Shown here: positions 35,280 to 44,503 of the stretch, piece by piece
How positions within the stretch are numbered: the stretch's first letter is position 1
Layout of the letters: every line of letters starts with the position of its first letter
From: Pseudomonas azotoformans
GTDB lineage: Bacteria > Pseudomonadota > Gammaproteobacteria > Pseudomonadales > Pseudomonadaceae
Assembly (NCBI RefSeq): GCF_900103345.1
Contig: NZ_LT629702.1
Coordinates: 3,038,001 to 3,102,000, forward strand
Length of the DNA: 64,000 nucleotides
Direction: 5' to 3'
The notes under the pieces: model-generated
Told to the model about the DNA's origin: nothing
Seen by the model: only the letters and a program-made list of their open reading frames with translations
Databases searched by the model: none
Translations under genes and position numbers: made by a program

Positions 35280-36260
35280 TTACTGAGCTTGAGCTTCAAC
35301 CGACGCTTCTACGCGACGGTTAACAGCACGACCAGCTTCAGTTGCGTTGTCAGCAACTGGGCGGGACTCGCCGTAACCTACTGCGGTGATACGGCTAGGA
35401 GCAACGCCGTCTTTAACCAGGACTTGCTTAACAGCGTCAGCACGACGCTGGGACAGCTTCTGGTTGTAAGCGTCTGGACCTACGGAGTCAGTGTGACCAG
35501 CAACTTCTACGTTGGTAGCTGGGTACTGAGCCATGAAGTCGGCCAGGTTTTTCACGTCGCCGTAGCTGTTAGGCTTAACAACCGACTTGTCGAAGTCGAA
35601 CTTGACGTCCAGCTCAACACGAACAACCTGAGCAACTGGAGCTTCTGGCTCTGGAGTTGGCTCTGGAGCTGGTGCTGGGGTAGGAGCTGGAGCAACTGCG
35701 CCAGCGTTGCCGCCGAAGTTCACACCCAGGCCGACCAGTGCGGAGTAATCCCACTTGCCGTTGTCCAGGTTGTAGTCAGACTCAACGCCAGCACGGGCGA
35801 ACAGGTTGTTGGTGAAGTAGTACTTCACACCAGCGCCAGCGATAGCCAGGGTCGACTGGTCGCGACCGCTGTGGCCGTCAGCCTGTACGTTGGTACGGCT
35901 CTGGTGACCGAAACCACCTTCTACGTATGGACGCAGGGAGTCAACACCGGCCTGACCGAAGTGGTACTGAGCAGTCAGGCTGCCAGTGTCACCTTTGATC
36001 TTCTGGTTGCCAGTACCGTCGTTCGAACGGGTGTGGTTGGTGGTGTCGTAGTTCAGGTTCACCGACACGTCGTCGGTAATGAAGTAACCGATGCTAGCGC
36101 CAGGGTTGTAGCCGTCTTCGATGTGCTTGACGCTATCGTTGAACTGCTTCTTGTAGAACAGCTGGCCTTCAACTGCGCCTTGGCCTTGTGCCAGTGCGCC
36201 GAAAGAAGTGGCAGCAATAAGAGTACCAATGGCCAAGCCCAAGGTGTTTTTCAGTTTCAT
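35280..36260 (-). CDS. oprF: Major outer-membrane porin OprF
   Basis: OprF is the main structural porin; its C-terminal OmpA domain binds peptidoglycan. The 326 residues comprise a signal peptide (1-24, ending ALA), an N-terminal beta-barrel (about 25-185), a proline-rich hinge of AP/EP repeats (about 190-210) and an OmpA-like domain (VELDVKFDFDKSVVKPNSY, VEVAGHTDSVG, RRVEASVEAQAQ). No cysteine is present, so the disulfide loop of P. aeruginosa OprF is replaced by the hinge, as known for fluorescent pseudomonads. It lies downstream of sigX and is probably partly SigX-dependent. Confidence 0.97.
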   Translation of the reverse strand: MKLKNTLGLAIGTLIAATSFGALAQGQGAVEGQLFYKKQFNDSVKHIEDGYNPGASIGYFITDDVSVNLNYDTTNHTRSNDGTGNQKIKGDTGSLTAQYHFGQAGVDSLRPYVEGGFGHQSRTNVQADGHSGRDQSTLAIAGAGVKYYFTNNLFARAGVESDYNLDNGKWDYSALVGLGVNFGGNAGAVAPAPTPAPAPEPTPEPEAPVAQVVRVELDVKFDFDKSVVKPNSYGDVKNLADFMAQYPATNVEVAGHTDSVGPDAYNQKLSQRRADAVKQVLVKDGVAPSRITAVGYGESRPVADNATEAGRAVNRRVEASVEAQAQ

Positions 36261-36367
36261 CCGTTAAATCCCCATCTGGTGATTGTAAAGCAGTCCCACA
36301 AACCGGGGGACAACTCGGCGACAAGTCTAACAGAACTTGCCTACACGTAAGAGATATTTGCCACGCA

Positions 36368-36958
36368 CTAAGTTTCAGTCTCGCCCGCAAATTTCTCACG
36401 TAATTTATCAAGAGCACGTTTGTAACGCATTTTTGTAGCACTCAAACCCATGTGCATGATGTCAGCGATTTCCTGGAACTCCAGCTCTGCGACAAATCGT
36501 AGCACCAGAATTTCCCGGTCAATCGGGTTCACATACACCAACCAGCGATCAAGTCCGCCCTTCTCCTCGGGTGCGGGCGCCTTTTCCTCAGACGCCTCCT
36601 CAAGGGGGTCCAGACTCAACGCGTCCATCAAGCGACGCTTTCGCCGTTCCTTCCGATACTGCGTGATGCACTCGTTGTACGTGATGCTGTAGAGCCATGT
36701 CTTGAACTTCGATTTGCCCTCGAAGTTCTTCAGGCCATACAGCACCTTGAGCATCACTTCCTGACAGACATCATCCGCATCTCTATCGTTCCCTAAATAC
36801 CTTGAACAAACGTTGAACAGAGTGCGTTGATATCTGCGCATCAATTCTTCGTACGCGCGAGTTACGTGAAACAGCTCCGTGTGCGAGCGCGCGACCAGCT
36901 CCTCATCGGAGAGCTCACGGGGGTCATAGCGCGTGGACAGCGTTTGGGCTTTATTCAA
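36368..36958 (-). CDS. sigX: ECF sigma factor SigX
   Basis: SigX is an extracytoplasmic-function sigma factor controlling oprF, cmpX-crfX and fatty-acid and membrane genes. The 196-residue protein has region 2 (FNVCSRYLGNDRDADDVCQEVMLKVLYGL, with the aromatic FKTWLYSI) and region 4 (EFQEIADIMHMGLSATKMRYKRALDKL). No anti-sigma gene adjoins it, as in other Pseudomonas. It lies between cmpX and oprF. Confidence 0.96.
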   Translation of the reverse strand: MNKAQTLSTRYDPRELSDEELVARSHTELFHVTRAYEELMRRYQRTLFNVCSRYLGNDRDADDVCQEVMLKVLYGLKNFEGKSKFKTWLYSITYNECITQYRKERRKRRLMDALSLDPLEEASEEKAPAPEEKGGLDRWLVYVNPIDREILVLRFVAELEFQEIADIMHMGLSATKMRYKRALDKLREKFAGETET

Positions 36959-37045
36959 AACAAGTCGTGCCGACAGTCAGGTCAATGTCCGCCGCAGCCC
37001 GATCAGCCGGGTTTGCGGCGGCGTACATTAGCAGGGTTTGCCGGA

Positions 37046-37870
37046 TTAGCGGCTACTCACCTGCTGCTCCAGGAGAATCCGATTGGACAACGACACCAGG
37101 TCGCCGTCATCGGTCAGCACCGTCGTCTTGACGGTACCGATCTCCTCGATTTGCCCTTCGACCTCGCCCACACGCACCTGTTGGCCCACCTGGTACAACT
37201 CACGCACATAGATTCCCGCAAGAATCTGGCCGGCAATTTCCCGGCTTCCCAACCCCATGGCCAGCGCAACGGCCAGACCAACGGTAATCAAAACGATCAC
37301 AATCACATGGTTCAGCAGGTCAGTCTTGACCTCCAACTGGCTGATCGCGACCGAAATACTGATGATGATCACCAGGCCCTGGGCAATTCGCCCCAGGCCG
37401 GCAGCATAGTCCAACCCCACGCCTTCGGCGGCGCCGCGCACCAGCCCATTGGCCAGTTGCGCCAGCAAAACGCCTACCAGCAGCACCAGCGCGCCGCCGA
37501 AAACCTTCGGCAAATACAGCGCCAGCATGTCGAGCGTAGCTGAAACTCGCTCAAGTCCAAGGGATTGAGCCGCAGAAACCAGGAAAATCAGCAAAACAAA
37601 CCAATAAACGATCTTGCCGATCAATGTCGAGATCGGTACCTGCAGCCCGGCACGCCCCAACAGCTTGGTCAGGCCGGTGCCCGCCATCAGACGGTCGAGG
37701 CCCAGTTTAGCGAGCAGTTTGGACAGCAGGGTGTCGAGCAGCTTGGCCACTACAAAGCCCAGCAACACCAGCACCAGGGCACCAAACAGGTTGGGAATGA
37801 AATTCGCCACCTTGGTCCACAATGCGGTCATCGCGGTGACCAGGCTCTGGGTCCAGAGATCAAGTTCCAT
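37046..37870 (-). CDS. cmpX: Mechanosensitive-channel family protein CmpX
   Basis: The 274-residue inner-membrane protein has four to five transmembrane helices (for example FGALVLVLLGFVVAKLL and VIVIVLITVGLAVALAMGLG) and a C-terminal MscS-like beta domain (GQQVRVGEVEGQIEEIGTVKT). It belongs to the small-conductance-like CmpX group, which is conserved beside sigX and affects its activity and membrane stress responses. I chose ATG 37870; crfX ends 2 nt upstream, so the two are co-transcribed. Confidence 0.94.
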   Translation of the reverse strand: MELDLWTQSLVTAMTALWTKVANFIPNLFGALVLVLLGFVVAKLLDTLLSKLLAKLGLDRLMAGTGLTKLLGRAGLQVPISTLIGKIVYWFVLLIFLVSAAQSLGLERVSATLDMLALYLPKVFGGALVLLVGVLLAQLANGLVRGAAEGVGLDYAAGLGRIAQGLVIIISISVAISQLEVKTDLLNHVIVIVLITVGLAVALAMGLGSREIAGQILAGIYVRELYQVGQQVRVGEVEGQIEEIGTVKTTVLTDDGDLVSLSNRILLEQQVSSR

Positions 37871-37872
37871 AT

Positions 37873-38118
37873 TCAATCAGCCTTATCAGCAGTGCGAGCA
37901 AGAGGTTTACGACGGGAAACCGGTGAAACGTGGGCTGAACCGTTGTTCAGGGCCATCATCAACGCCGGCACCCAGCGCCCGAGCAGGCCGAACAGATCAC
38001 CCGCGCCTACCTGACGGTTGGCGGTTTTCAGCACGCGGCCCAGGCAGGCATCATCGTCCCGGTTGGACGGCGAGGCATTGAGCATGTCACGCAAAGACTG
38101 TTCGAACGGATCGTGCAT
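37873..38118 (-). CDS. crfX: CrfX small protein
   Basis: This 81-residue protein (MHDPFEQSLRDMLNASPSNRDDDACLGRVL) corresponds by content and position to CrfX, the gene upstream of cmpX-sigX in Pseudomonas. Function is unknown; the gene is reported SigX-dependent in P. aeruginosa. ATG 38118 has AGAGG 6 nt upstream. No transmembrane helix or known domain is obvious. Confidence 0.88.
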   Translation of the reverse strand: MHDPFEQSLRDMLNASPSNRDDDACLGRVLKTANRQVGAGDLFGLLGRWVPALMMALNNGSAHVSPVSRRKPLARTADKAD

Positions 38119-38204
38119 AAGGACCTCTCGCAAGTGATTTAAAAGACGAGGGTTAAATTCTTGGGGTCACATAGGCCCCTTCCTACGTTCAGCTCATATT
38201 CAGG

Positions 38205-39200
38205 TCAAACCCAGCGCAATCGTCGAAAAAGCCACCATTGTCCAAGCGCCACCGAGACCATCAACAGGCACGCAATCATGAATCCATAGGGGCTGGCAGA
38301 GAACGGAATCCCGCCCACATTGATACCCAGCAAGCCGGTGAGAAAACTCATCGGCAGGAAGATCCCGGTGATGATCCCGAAGCGGTACATGGTGCGGTTC
38401 ATACGCACGCTCAAACGCCGGTCTTCGGCCTCCAGCACAAGCCCCACGCGCTCTCGGGTCAATTCAAGCTCTTCCAGGTAACGGGTGAGGCTGTTGTTCA
38501 ATTCGTTCCAATAGTCGGCATCGTCGTCACAGAACCACGGCAATTTGATGCGCGTGAGCTGGGCAAAAATATCCCGCTGCGGCGCCAGGAATCGCTTCAG
38601 CCCGGCCGCCCGTCGACGGATCTGCAAAACGCTGCCATGTTCCGGAGTATACCGTTCGTCGGTATCGAGTTTTTCTTCCTCTACGTCGACGATTTCGGAC
38701 AGGTCGGAGACCAGATCCTGCACTTTATTGGTGAGGTACTGAGCCATATAAAGGATGAGTTCAGAGGCCGTCTTCGGCCCCTTGCCATCCGCCAATTGCA
38801 CCAGCAGCTCGTCGGTGGCGCGTAACGGGCGCAACCGCAGGGAAATCACCCGGCTGGCAGCGGCGAAGATGCGCACCGAGACCATGTCCTCCGGTTCGGC
38901 ACCGGGGTTGAGGTTGACCCCTCGCAAGAACAGCAGCAATTCCGAGTCCGGCAGCGGCAACAGGCGCGGGCGGGTGTTCTCCTCCAGCAACAGGTCACAG
39001 GCGAACTCGCTCAAGCCACTGGATTTGCGCAGCCAGGTCTGGGTTTGCGGATGGCTGCGATCCCAATGCAACCACAGGCTTTCCTGAGGCTGCAGTTGCA
39101 AGTCGTCGAGCTCTGTCCGGGCAATCGAACGCGCACCGCCTTTACCGTCCAGCACCAGGGCATGCACCAGCCCCCATTGCGCGTTTTCTTCCTCGAACAT
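38205..39200 (-). CDS. zntB: CorA-family zinc transporter ZntB (CmaX)
   Basis: The 331-residue protein has a long cytoplasmic N-terminal domain and two C-terminal helices. The first ends in GINVGGIPF, the GxN motif of CorA-type channels with the ZntB-like GIN in place of GMN. It probably transports zinc. It corresponds to cmaX upstream of crfX-cmpX-sigX in P. aeruginosa. It starts 24 nt after the rraA stop and may share its transcript. I chose ATG 39200 with a GGGGTG upstream. Confidence 0.92.
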   Translation of the reverse strand: MFEEENAQWGLVHALVLDGKGGARSIARTELDDLQLQPQESLWLHWDRSHPQTQTWLRKSSGLSEFACDLLLEENTRPRLLPLPDSELLLFLRGVNLNPGAEPEDMVSVRIFAAASRVISLRLRPLRATDELLVQLADGKGPKTASELILYMAQYLTNKVQDLVSDLSEIVDVEEEKLDTDERYTPEHGSVLQIRRRAAGLKRFLAPQRDIFAQLTRIKLPWFCDDDADYWNELNNSLTRYLEELELTRERVGLVLEAEDRRLSVRMNRTMYRFGIITGIFLPMSFLTGLLGINVGGIPFSASPYGFMIACLLMVSVALGQWWLFRRLRWV

Positions 39201-39224
39201 CCTCACCCCGTCGGTTATTGCAAT

Positions 39225-39716
39225 TTATTCAGGCATTTTCAGCGGGCTGGGCGACACGATCACACCGTTATTGTCGGCGTAGATGTATTCACCCGGACGG
39301 AACGTCACGCCCGCAAACGTGACCACCACATTCAAGTCGCCGATGCCACGCTTGTCGGTCTTCATCGGATGACTGGCCAGGGCCTGCACACCCAGGTCGG
39401 TCTGGGCGATCACATCGACGTCACGGATGCAGCCGTAGATCACCAGCCCTTCCCAGCCGTTTTTCGCGGCCTTCTCGGCGATCATGTCACCCAGCAACGC
39501 ACGGCGCAGGGAACCACCACCGTCGACCACCAGTACCTTGCCGGCGCCAGGCTGGTCTGCCTGTTCCTTGACCAGCGAGTTATCTTCGAAACACTTGATG
39601 GTGACGATCTCGCCACCGAAGGAATCTCGGCCGCCGAAGTTGCTGAACATCGGCTCAAGCACCTGCACCAGCTCCGGGTAGGCGTCGCACAGGTCGGGGG
39701 TCACGTAATGGTTCAT
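39225..39716 (-). CDS. rraA: Regulator of RNase E activity RraA
   Basis: RraA binds RNase E and reduces RNA decay; the fold is also shared with some aldolases. The 163-residue protein shows [33 protein letters not shown] and [11 protein letters not shown] 39716 has GGAAAGGAATTG upstream; the open frame extends 33 codons further without family similarity. It may be co-transcribed with zntB. Confidence 0.93.
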   Translation of the reverse strand: MNHYVTPDLCDAYPELVQVLEPMFSNFGGRDSFGGEIVTIKCFEDNSLVKEQADQPGAGKVLVVDGGGSLRRALLGDMIAEKAAKNGWEGLVIYGCIRDVDVIAQTDLGVQALASHPMKTDKRGIGDLNVVVTFAGVTFRPGEYIYADNNGVIVSPSPLKMPE

Positions 39717-39905
39717 TGAACAATTCCTTTCCGTCAAAGAAGCGTCTTTCGAAAGAAGCGCCAGCCCAAGCAGGTGCGAAACATCCCATCCACTTCGCCG
39801 CAACGCAATAGCCACTGCGCGACTGAATATGACCAGAAGCGTTTAACGCGTCATATCTTAGCCGCAACCACACACGAGTGAAACGCCCTTGGCAGAGCCC
39901 TGCGC

Positions 39906-40895
39906 TCAAACCGTGGCCAACACCTCGGGCTGCACGCCGAACAAGGGTGTGAGCGGGTCGTTAAGCCATTGCGCCACCAGCGGCCACACTTCGGCCTGTG
40001 CAGCTTTGCTGACGAGCATTTCAACGTGCCCGAAATCCTCGGTAAACCCTTGCTGGCGGCCGAGACACAGGTATTGACGGTGCTCGGAGCCGACCTGCTC
40101 GAACAGCTTGCGACACGCCCAATCGGGATCCTGATGATCGCCGGCAGCACTGACGGCCAGCAACGGCACATCCACGTCTGTCAGGCCTTTCCACCAGTCG
40201 TTCTTGCCTTCGCCAAAGCGGCCAAACAGGCCGTTCCAGCGCATGGCCTCGATCATCACACCCGCCGGCTCGTCCTCCGGGCCACGCTTGAGGCGCGAGC
40301 CAGACACTTCGCCGAAGCGTTTCAAGAGCAAGCGCCCCGTCCACTCCACCGGTGGCAGTTTCAACGGCCAGTGGGTGCGGCTGACCTGGCAGCCGAACAA
40401 CGCCACCGAAGCCACGGCTGGTGCGCCAAGGTGCTGCCCACCCAGCGCTGCGGCCAGGCTGGTGCCACCCAGGGAATGGCCGATCCAGTGGGGAACCTGC
40501 CCGCTTTGCTCGCGCACAAACGCACCAATGGCCGGCAAGTCGTAGCGCGCATAGTCAGCGACGCGGTTGCGTGCGTAGTCATGATTGCGCTTGGACAAAC
40601 CATGACCACGCATTTCCGGGATCCACACATCGAAGCCCTGGCGGGCCAGGTAAGCCCCCAGGCCGATGCCTTTGGGCGAATACCAGAAGCGCCGATTGGA
40701 AAAACTGCCATGCAATAAAATAACCGCTACGCCCCGGTTTTCCGGGACATCGGCCAGGCCCAAACGGGTAACCGCCAGCTCGACGGTGCCGTCGGGGCTG
40801 TTACCGGGCTTGAGGCGGTACACGTCTTCACTCAGGTCGCCACGACGTTCAGCGCTGATCAGGGCGACGGGAAACAGTTTGCTGCTGCTTTGCAT
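39906..40895 (-). CDS. Alpha/beta hydrolase
   Basis: The 329-residue hydrolase has the oxyanion region LLHGSFSNRRFW, the nucleophile elbow GHSLGG (serine) and a late histidine in FGHVEML. It occupies the same place between ppsA and rraA as a putative lipase/esterase gene in P. aeruginosa. The substrate is unknown. ATG 40895 (MQSSSKLFP) is preferred; 17 upstream codons run into the ppsA terminator. Confidence 0.88.
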   Translation of the reverse strand: MQSSSKLFPVALISAERRGDLSEDVYRLKPGNSPDGTVELAVTRLGLADVPENRGVAVILLHGSFSNRRFWYSPKGIGLGAYLARQGFDVWIPEMRGHGLSKRNHDYARNRVADYARYDLPAIGAFVREQSGQVPHWIGHSLGGTSLAAALGGQHLGAPAVASVALFGCQVSRTHWPLKLPPVEWTGRLLLKRFGEVSGSRLKRGPEDEPAGVMIEAMRWNGLFGRFGEGKNDWWKGLTDVDVPLLAVSAAGDHQDPDWACRKLFEQVGSEHRQYLCLGRQQGFTEDFGHVEMLVSKAAQAEVWPLVAQWLNDPLTPLFGVQPEVLATV

Positions 40896-40908
40896 AATGC
40901 TCTTGCAC

Positions 40909-40942
40909 AAAAAAGGGCGGCGTCCGGAAGGAGTTCCGCCCT
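40909..40942 (-). terminator. Rho-independent terminator of ppsA
   Basis: Read on the minus strand, AGGGCGG and CCGCCCT enclose a 15-nt loop and are followed by six T. A second, longer hairpin (12-bp stem TGCCGGTCACCC / GGGTGACCGGCA, 40956-40984) lies between it and the ppsA stop. Confidence 0.8.
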
Positions 40943-41001
40943 GCACAGATAAGAATGCCGGTCACCCTCATCGGGTGACCGGCACTTTTGACATGACGAT
41001 C

Positions 41002-43378
41002 TTAGGCGGACGCTTGGCCTTCCGCCAGGAAGAACCAGGTTTCCAGCACGGAATCAGGGTTCAACGAGACGCTTTCGATACCCTGCTCCATCAGCCATTT
41101 GGCCAGGTCCGGGTGGTCGGATGGGCCTTGGCCGCAGATGCCGATGTACTTGCCGGCCTTGTTACAGGCCTGGATAGCGTTGGCCAGCAGCTTCTTGACC
41201 GCAGGATTTCGCTCGTCGAACAGGTGGGCGATGATCCCGGAATCGCGATCCAGGCCCAGGGTCAGCTGGGTCAGGTCGTTGGAACCGATGGAGAAACCGT
41301 CGAAGAACTCCAGGAACTCTTCGGCCAGGATGGCGTTGGACGGCAATTCGCACATCATGATCACGCGCAGGCCATTTTCGCCACGGGACAGGCCGTTTTC
41401 CGCCAGCAAGTCCACCACCTGGCTCGCTTCGCCCAGGGTGCGCACGAACGGCACCATGATCTCGACGTTGGTCAGGCCCATCTCGTTGCGCACGCGCTTG
41501 AGGGCGCGGCATTCGAGTTCGAAGCAATCACGGAACGCTTCGCTGATGTAACGCGACGCGCCACGGAAGCCCAGCATCGGGTTTTCTTCTTCCGGCTCGT
41601 AGAGCTTGCCGCCGATCAGGTTGGCGTATTCGTTGGACTTGAAGTCCGACAGACGCACGATGACCTTTTTCGGGTAGAACGCCGCCGCCAGGGTGCTGAT
41701 GCCTTCCACCAGCTTCTCGACGTAGAAGCCCACCGGGTCGTTGTAGCCGGCGATGCGCTTGTCAACGCTTTGCTTGATGTCCAGCGGCAGGCCGTCATAG
41801 TTCAACAGGGCCTTGGGGTGCACGCCGATCATGCGGTTGATGATGAATTCCAGGCGGGCCAGGCCCACACCGGCGTTCGGCAATTGCGCGAAGTCGAAGG
41901 CACGGTCCGGGTTGCCGACGTTCATCATGATCTTGAAGGGCAGGTCCGGCATGGCATCGATGGAGTTCTGCTTGATGTCAAAGCCCAACTCACCTTCGAA
42001 GATGAAGCCGGTGTCGCCTTCGGCGCAGGACACGGTCACGCCCTGGCCGTCCTTGAGCAGTTGGGTGGCGTTGCCGCAACCGACTACCGCAGGGATTCCC
42101 AGTTCACGGGCGATGAATCGCCGCGTGGCAGGTACGCCCGCCACGGTTGGTGACGATGGCGCTGGCGCGTTTCATCACCGGTTCCCAGTCCGGGTCGGTC
42201 ATGTCGGAGACCAGTACGTCACCTGGCTGAACTTTGTCCATTTCGGACACATCCTTGATGATCCGCACCTTGCCGGCGCCGATGCGCTGGCCGATGGCAC
42301 GGCCTTCTACCAGCACGGTGCCGGTTTCTTTGAGCAGGTAGCGCTCCATGACGTTGGCCGACGTGCGGCTTTTCACGGTTTCCGGACGGGCCTGCACGAT
42401 GTACAGCTTGCCGTCGTCACCGTCCTTGGCCCACTCGATGTCCATCGGGCACTTGTAGTGCTTTTCGATGATCATCGCTTGCTTGGCCAGCTCGCTGACC
42501 TCTGCGTCGCTCAGGCAGAAACGCGCGCGTTCGGCCTTATCGACTTCCACGGTTTTCACCGAGCGACCGGCCTTGGCCTCGTCACCGTAGATCATCTTGA
42601 TAGCCTTGCTGCCCAGGTTACGGCGCAGGATGGCCGGGCGGCCCGCTTCAAGGGTGCCCTTGTGTACGTAGAATTCGTCGGGGTTGACCGCGCCCTGTAC
42701 GACGGTTTCACCCAGGCCGTAGGCGCCGGTGATGAACACCACGTCACGGAAGCCCGATTCGGTATCGAGGGTGAACATCACGCCGGCCGTGCCGGTTTCC
42801 GAACGCACCATGCGCTGCACACCGGCAGACAGGGCCACCAGCTTGTGGTCGAAACCTTGGTGCACACGGTAGGAAATGGCGCGGTCGTTGAACAGCGAGG
42901 CGAACACTTCCTTGGCCGCGCGGATCACGTTTTCCACGCCGCGGATGTTCAGGAAGGTTTCTTGCTGGCCGGCGAAGGAAGCGTCCGGCAAGTCTTCGGC
43001 GGTGGCCGAGGAGCGCACGGCAACGGCGACGTCCGGGTTACCGGCCGACAGCGCGGCGAAGGCGGTGCGGATTTCTTCGTTGAGCTTCTCGGGGAACTCG
43101 GCCTCCATGATCCATTGGCGGATCTGGGCGCCGGTCTTGGCCAGGGCATTGACGTCATCGACGTCCAGGGCGTCCAGTGCGGCGTGGATCTGAGCGTTGA
43201 GGCCGCTCAGTTCGAGGAAATCGCGGTAAGCCTGGGCCGTGGTGGCGAAACCACCGGGCACCGAGACACCAGCGCCTGCAAGATTACTGATCATCTCGCC
43301 GAGGGATGCGTTCTTGCCCCCCACGTGCTCTACATCATGGACGCCGAGCTTATCGAGGGAAACTACGTACTCTACCAA
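41002..43378 (-). pseudogene. ppsA: Phosphoenolpyruvate synthase PpsA, disrupted by a one-base insertion
   Basis: PpsA converts pyruvate, ATP and water to PEP for gluconeogenesis. The gene is read in two frames: residues 1-424 from ATG 43378, ending at a stop at 42104, then a frame covering the remainder to 41002. The total is 2377 nt, one more than the 791-residue Pseudomonas gene needs. The break is at about 42116-42117, where the expected HAAIIAREL reads HAAIHRP and stop; deleting one base restores it. It lies directly after the phosphohistidine motif GGRTCHAAI, so the fragment would lack the PEP-binding barrel. Both parts are otherwise well conserved, so this is either a recent mutation or a sequencing error. 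Confidence 0.9.
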
Positions 43379-43556
43379 GGTGATCTCTCCACTTTCTGTG
43401 TTGGAAAAGCTCAGGACGCCGGCTGCTCAGTAGGAGCAAACACCAGCGCTTGTGGCCTGGACCTGGAAAATAAGTGAGAATGCGGCCCACTGCGGGACGG
43501 CAAAATCGCGCCTATCATATCCAAGATTCGCCATCAGCTTAAGGCCCAGGGCTCAA

Positions 43557-44375
43557 ATGAAACGATCTGCTTTCTTTATCTCCGACGGCACCGGCATCAC
43601 AGCCGAAACTCTGGGTCAAAGCCTGCTCGCGCAGTTCGAAAACATTACCTTCGCCAAATTCACGCGGCCCTACATCGACAGCGTGGATAAAGCGCGGGCC
43701 ATGGTACAACAAATCAATCTGGCGGCTGAAAAAGACGGGTTCCGCCCGATCATTTTCGACACCATCGTCAATCAAGACATCCGTGAGATTCTCGCAACGT
43801 CGAATGGTTTCATGATCGATATTTTCTCGACCTTCCTGGCGCCATTGGAGCAGGAGTTGAGTGAACACTCCTCCTATTCGGTCGGAAAGTCCCATTCCAT
43901 TGGGCACAACTCCAACTATATGGAGCGTATCGAGGCGGTGAACTTCGCCCTCGACAACGATGACGGCGCCCGCACCCACTACTACGACAAGGCCGACCTG
44001 ATCCTGGTAGGCGTGTCGCGCTGCGGCAAAACGCCCACCTGCCTGTACATGGCCATGCAGTTCGGGATTCGCGCGGCCAATTACCCGCTGACCGAAGACG
44101 ACATGGAGCACCTGACGCTGCCGGCGGCCCTGCGCGCGCATTCGCACAAGCTGTTCGGGCTGACCATCGATCCGGACCGCCTCACCGCGATCCGCAATGA
44201 GCGCAAGCCTAATAGCCGCTATTCGAGCTATGCCCAGTGTGAGTTTGAAGTGCGCGAAGTAGAAAATCTGTTCCGCCGGGAGAATATTGCGCACATCAAT
44301 TCCACGCATTTTTCGGTGGAAGAGATTTCGGCGAAGATTCTGGTGGAGAAAGGCGTGGAGCGCAGGTTCAAGTAA
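43557..44375 (+). CDS. ppsR: PEP synthase regulatory protein PpsR (bifunctional kinase/pyrophosphorylase)
   Basis: PpsR inactivates PEP synthase by ADP-dependent phosphorylation and reactivates it by Pi-dependent dephosphorylation. The 272-residue protein has the DUF299 opening [19 protein letters not shown] and the P-loop [10 protein letters not shown]. The start at 43557 gives the normal length; the upstream frame is not conserved. It diverges from ppsA, its enzyme target, across 178 nt, so the frameshift in ppsA would leave it without a substrate. Confidence 0.95.
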   Translation: MKRSAFFISDGTGITAETLGQSLLAQFENITFAKFTRPYIDSVDKARAMVQQINLAAEKDGFRPIIFDTIVNQDIREILATSNGFMIDIFSTFLAPLEQELSEHSSYSVGKSHSIGHNSNYMERIEAVNFALDNDDGARTHYYDKADLILVGVSRCGKTPTCLYMAMQFGIRAANYPLTEDDMEHLTLPAALRAHSHKLFGLTIDPDRLTAIRNERKPNSRYSSYAQCEFEVREVENLFRRENIAHINSTHFSVEEISAKILVEKGVERRFK

Positions 44376-44394
44376 GGGTGGCGCCTGGACTGGC

Positions 44395-44484
44395 CTCTTC
44401 GCGGGCAAGCCCGCTCCCACAGTTGACCGAGTTCCAGCTCTGGAATGCGGTCAAAATGTGGGAGCTGGCTTGCCTGCGAAGAAC
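44395..44484. repeat. Paired inverted REP element, diverged
   Basis: CTTCGCGGGCAAGCCCGCTCCCAC faces GTGGGAGCTGGCTTGCCTGCGAAG across about 40 nt. The arms have several differences from each other. It lies between the convergent ppsR and MocR genes. Confidence 0.85.
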
Positions 44485-44503
44485 GATAACGCGGTGAACC
44501 TGC

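Noticed and set aside
42100..42150. Programmed ribosomal frameshift in ppsA
   Set aside because: There is no slippery heptamer or downstream structure at the site, and PpsA is not known to use recoding; a mutation or sequencing error is more likely.
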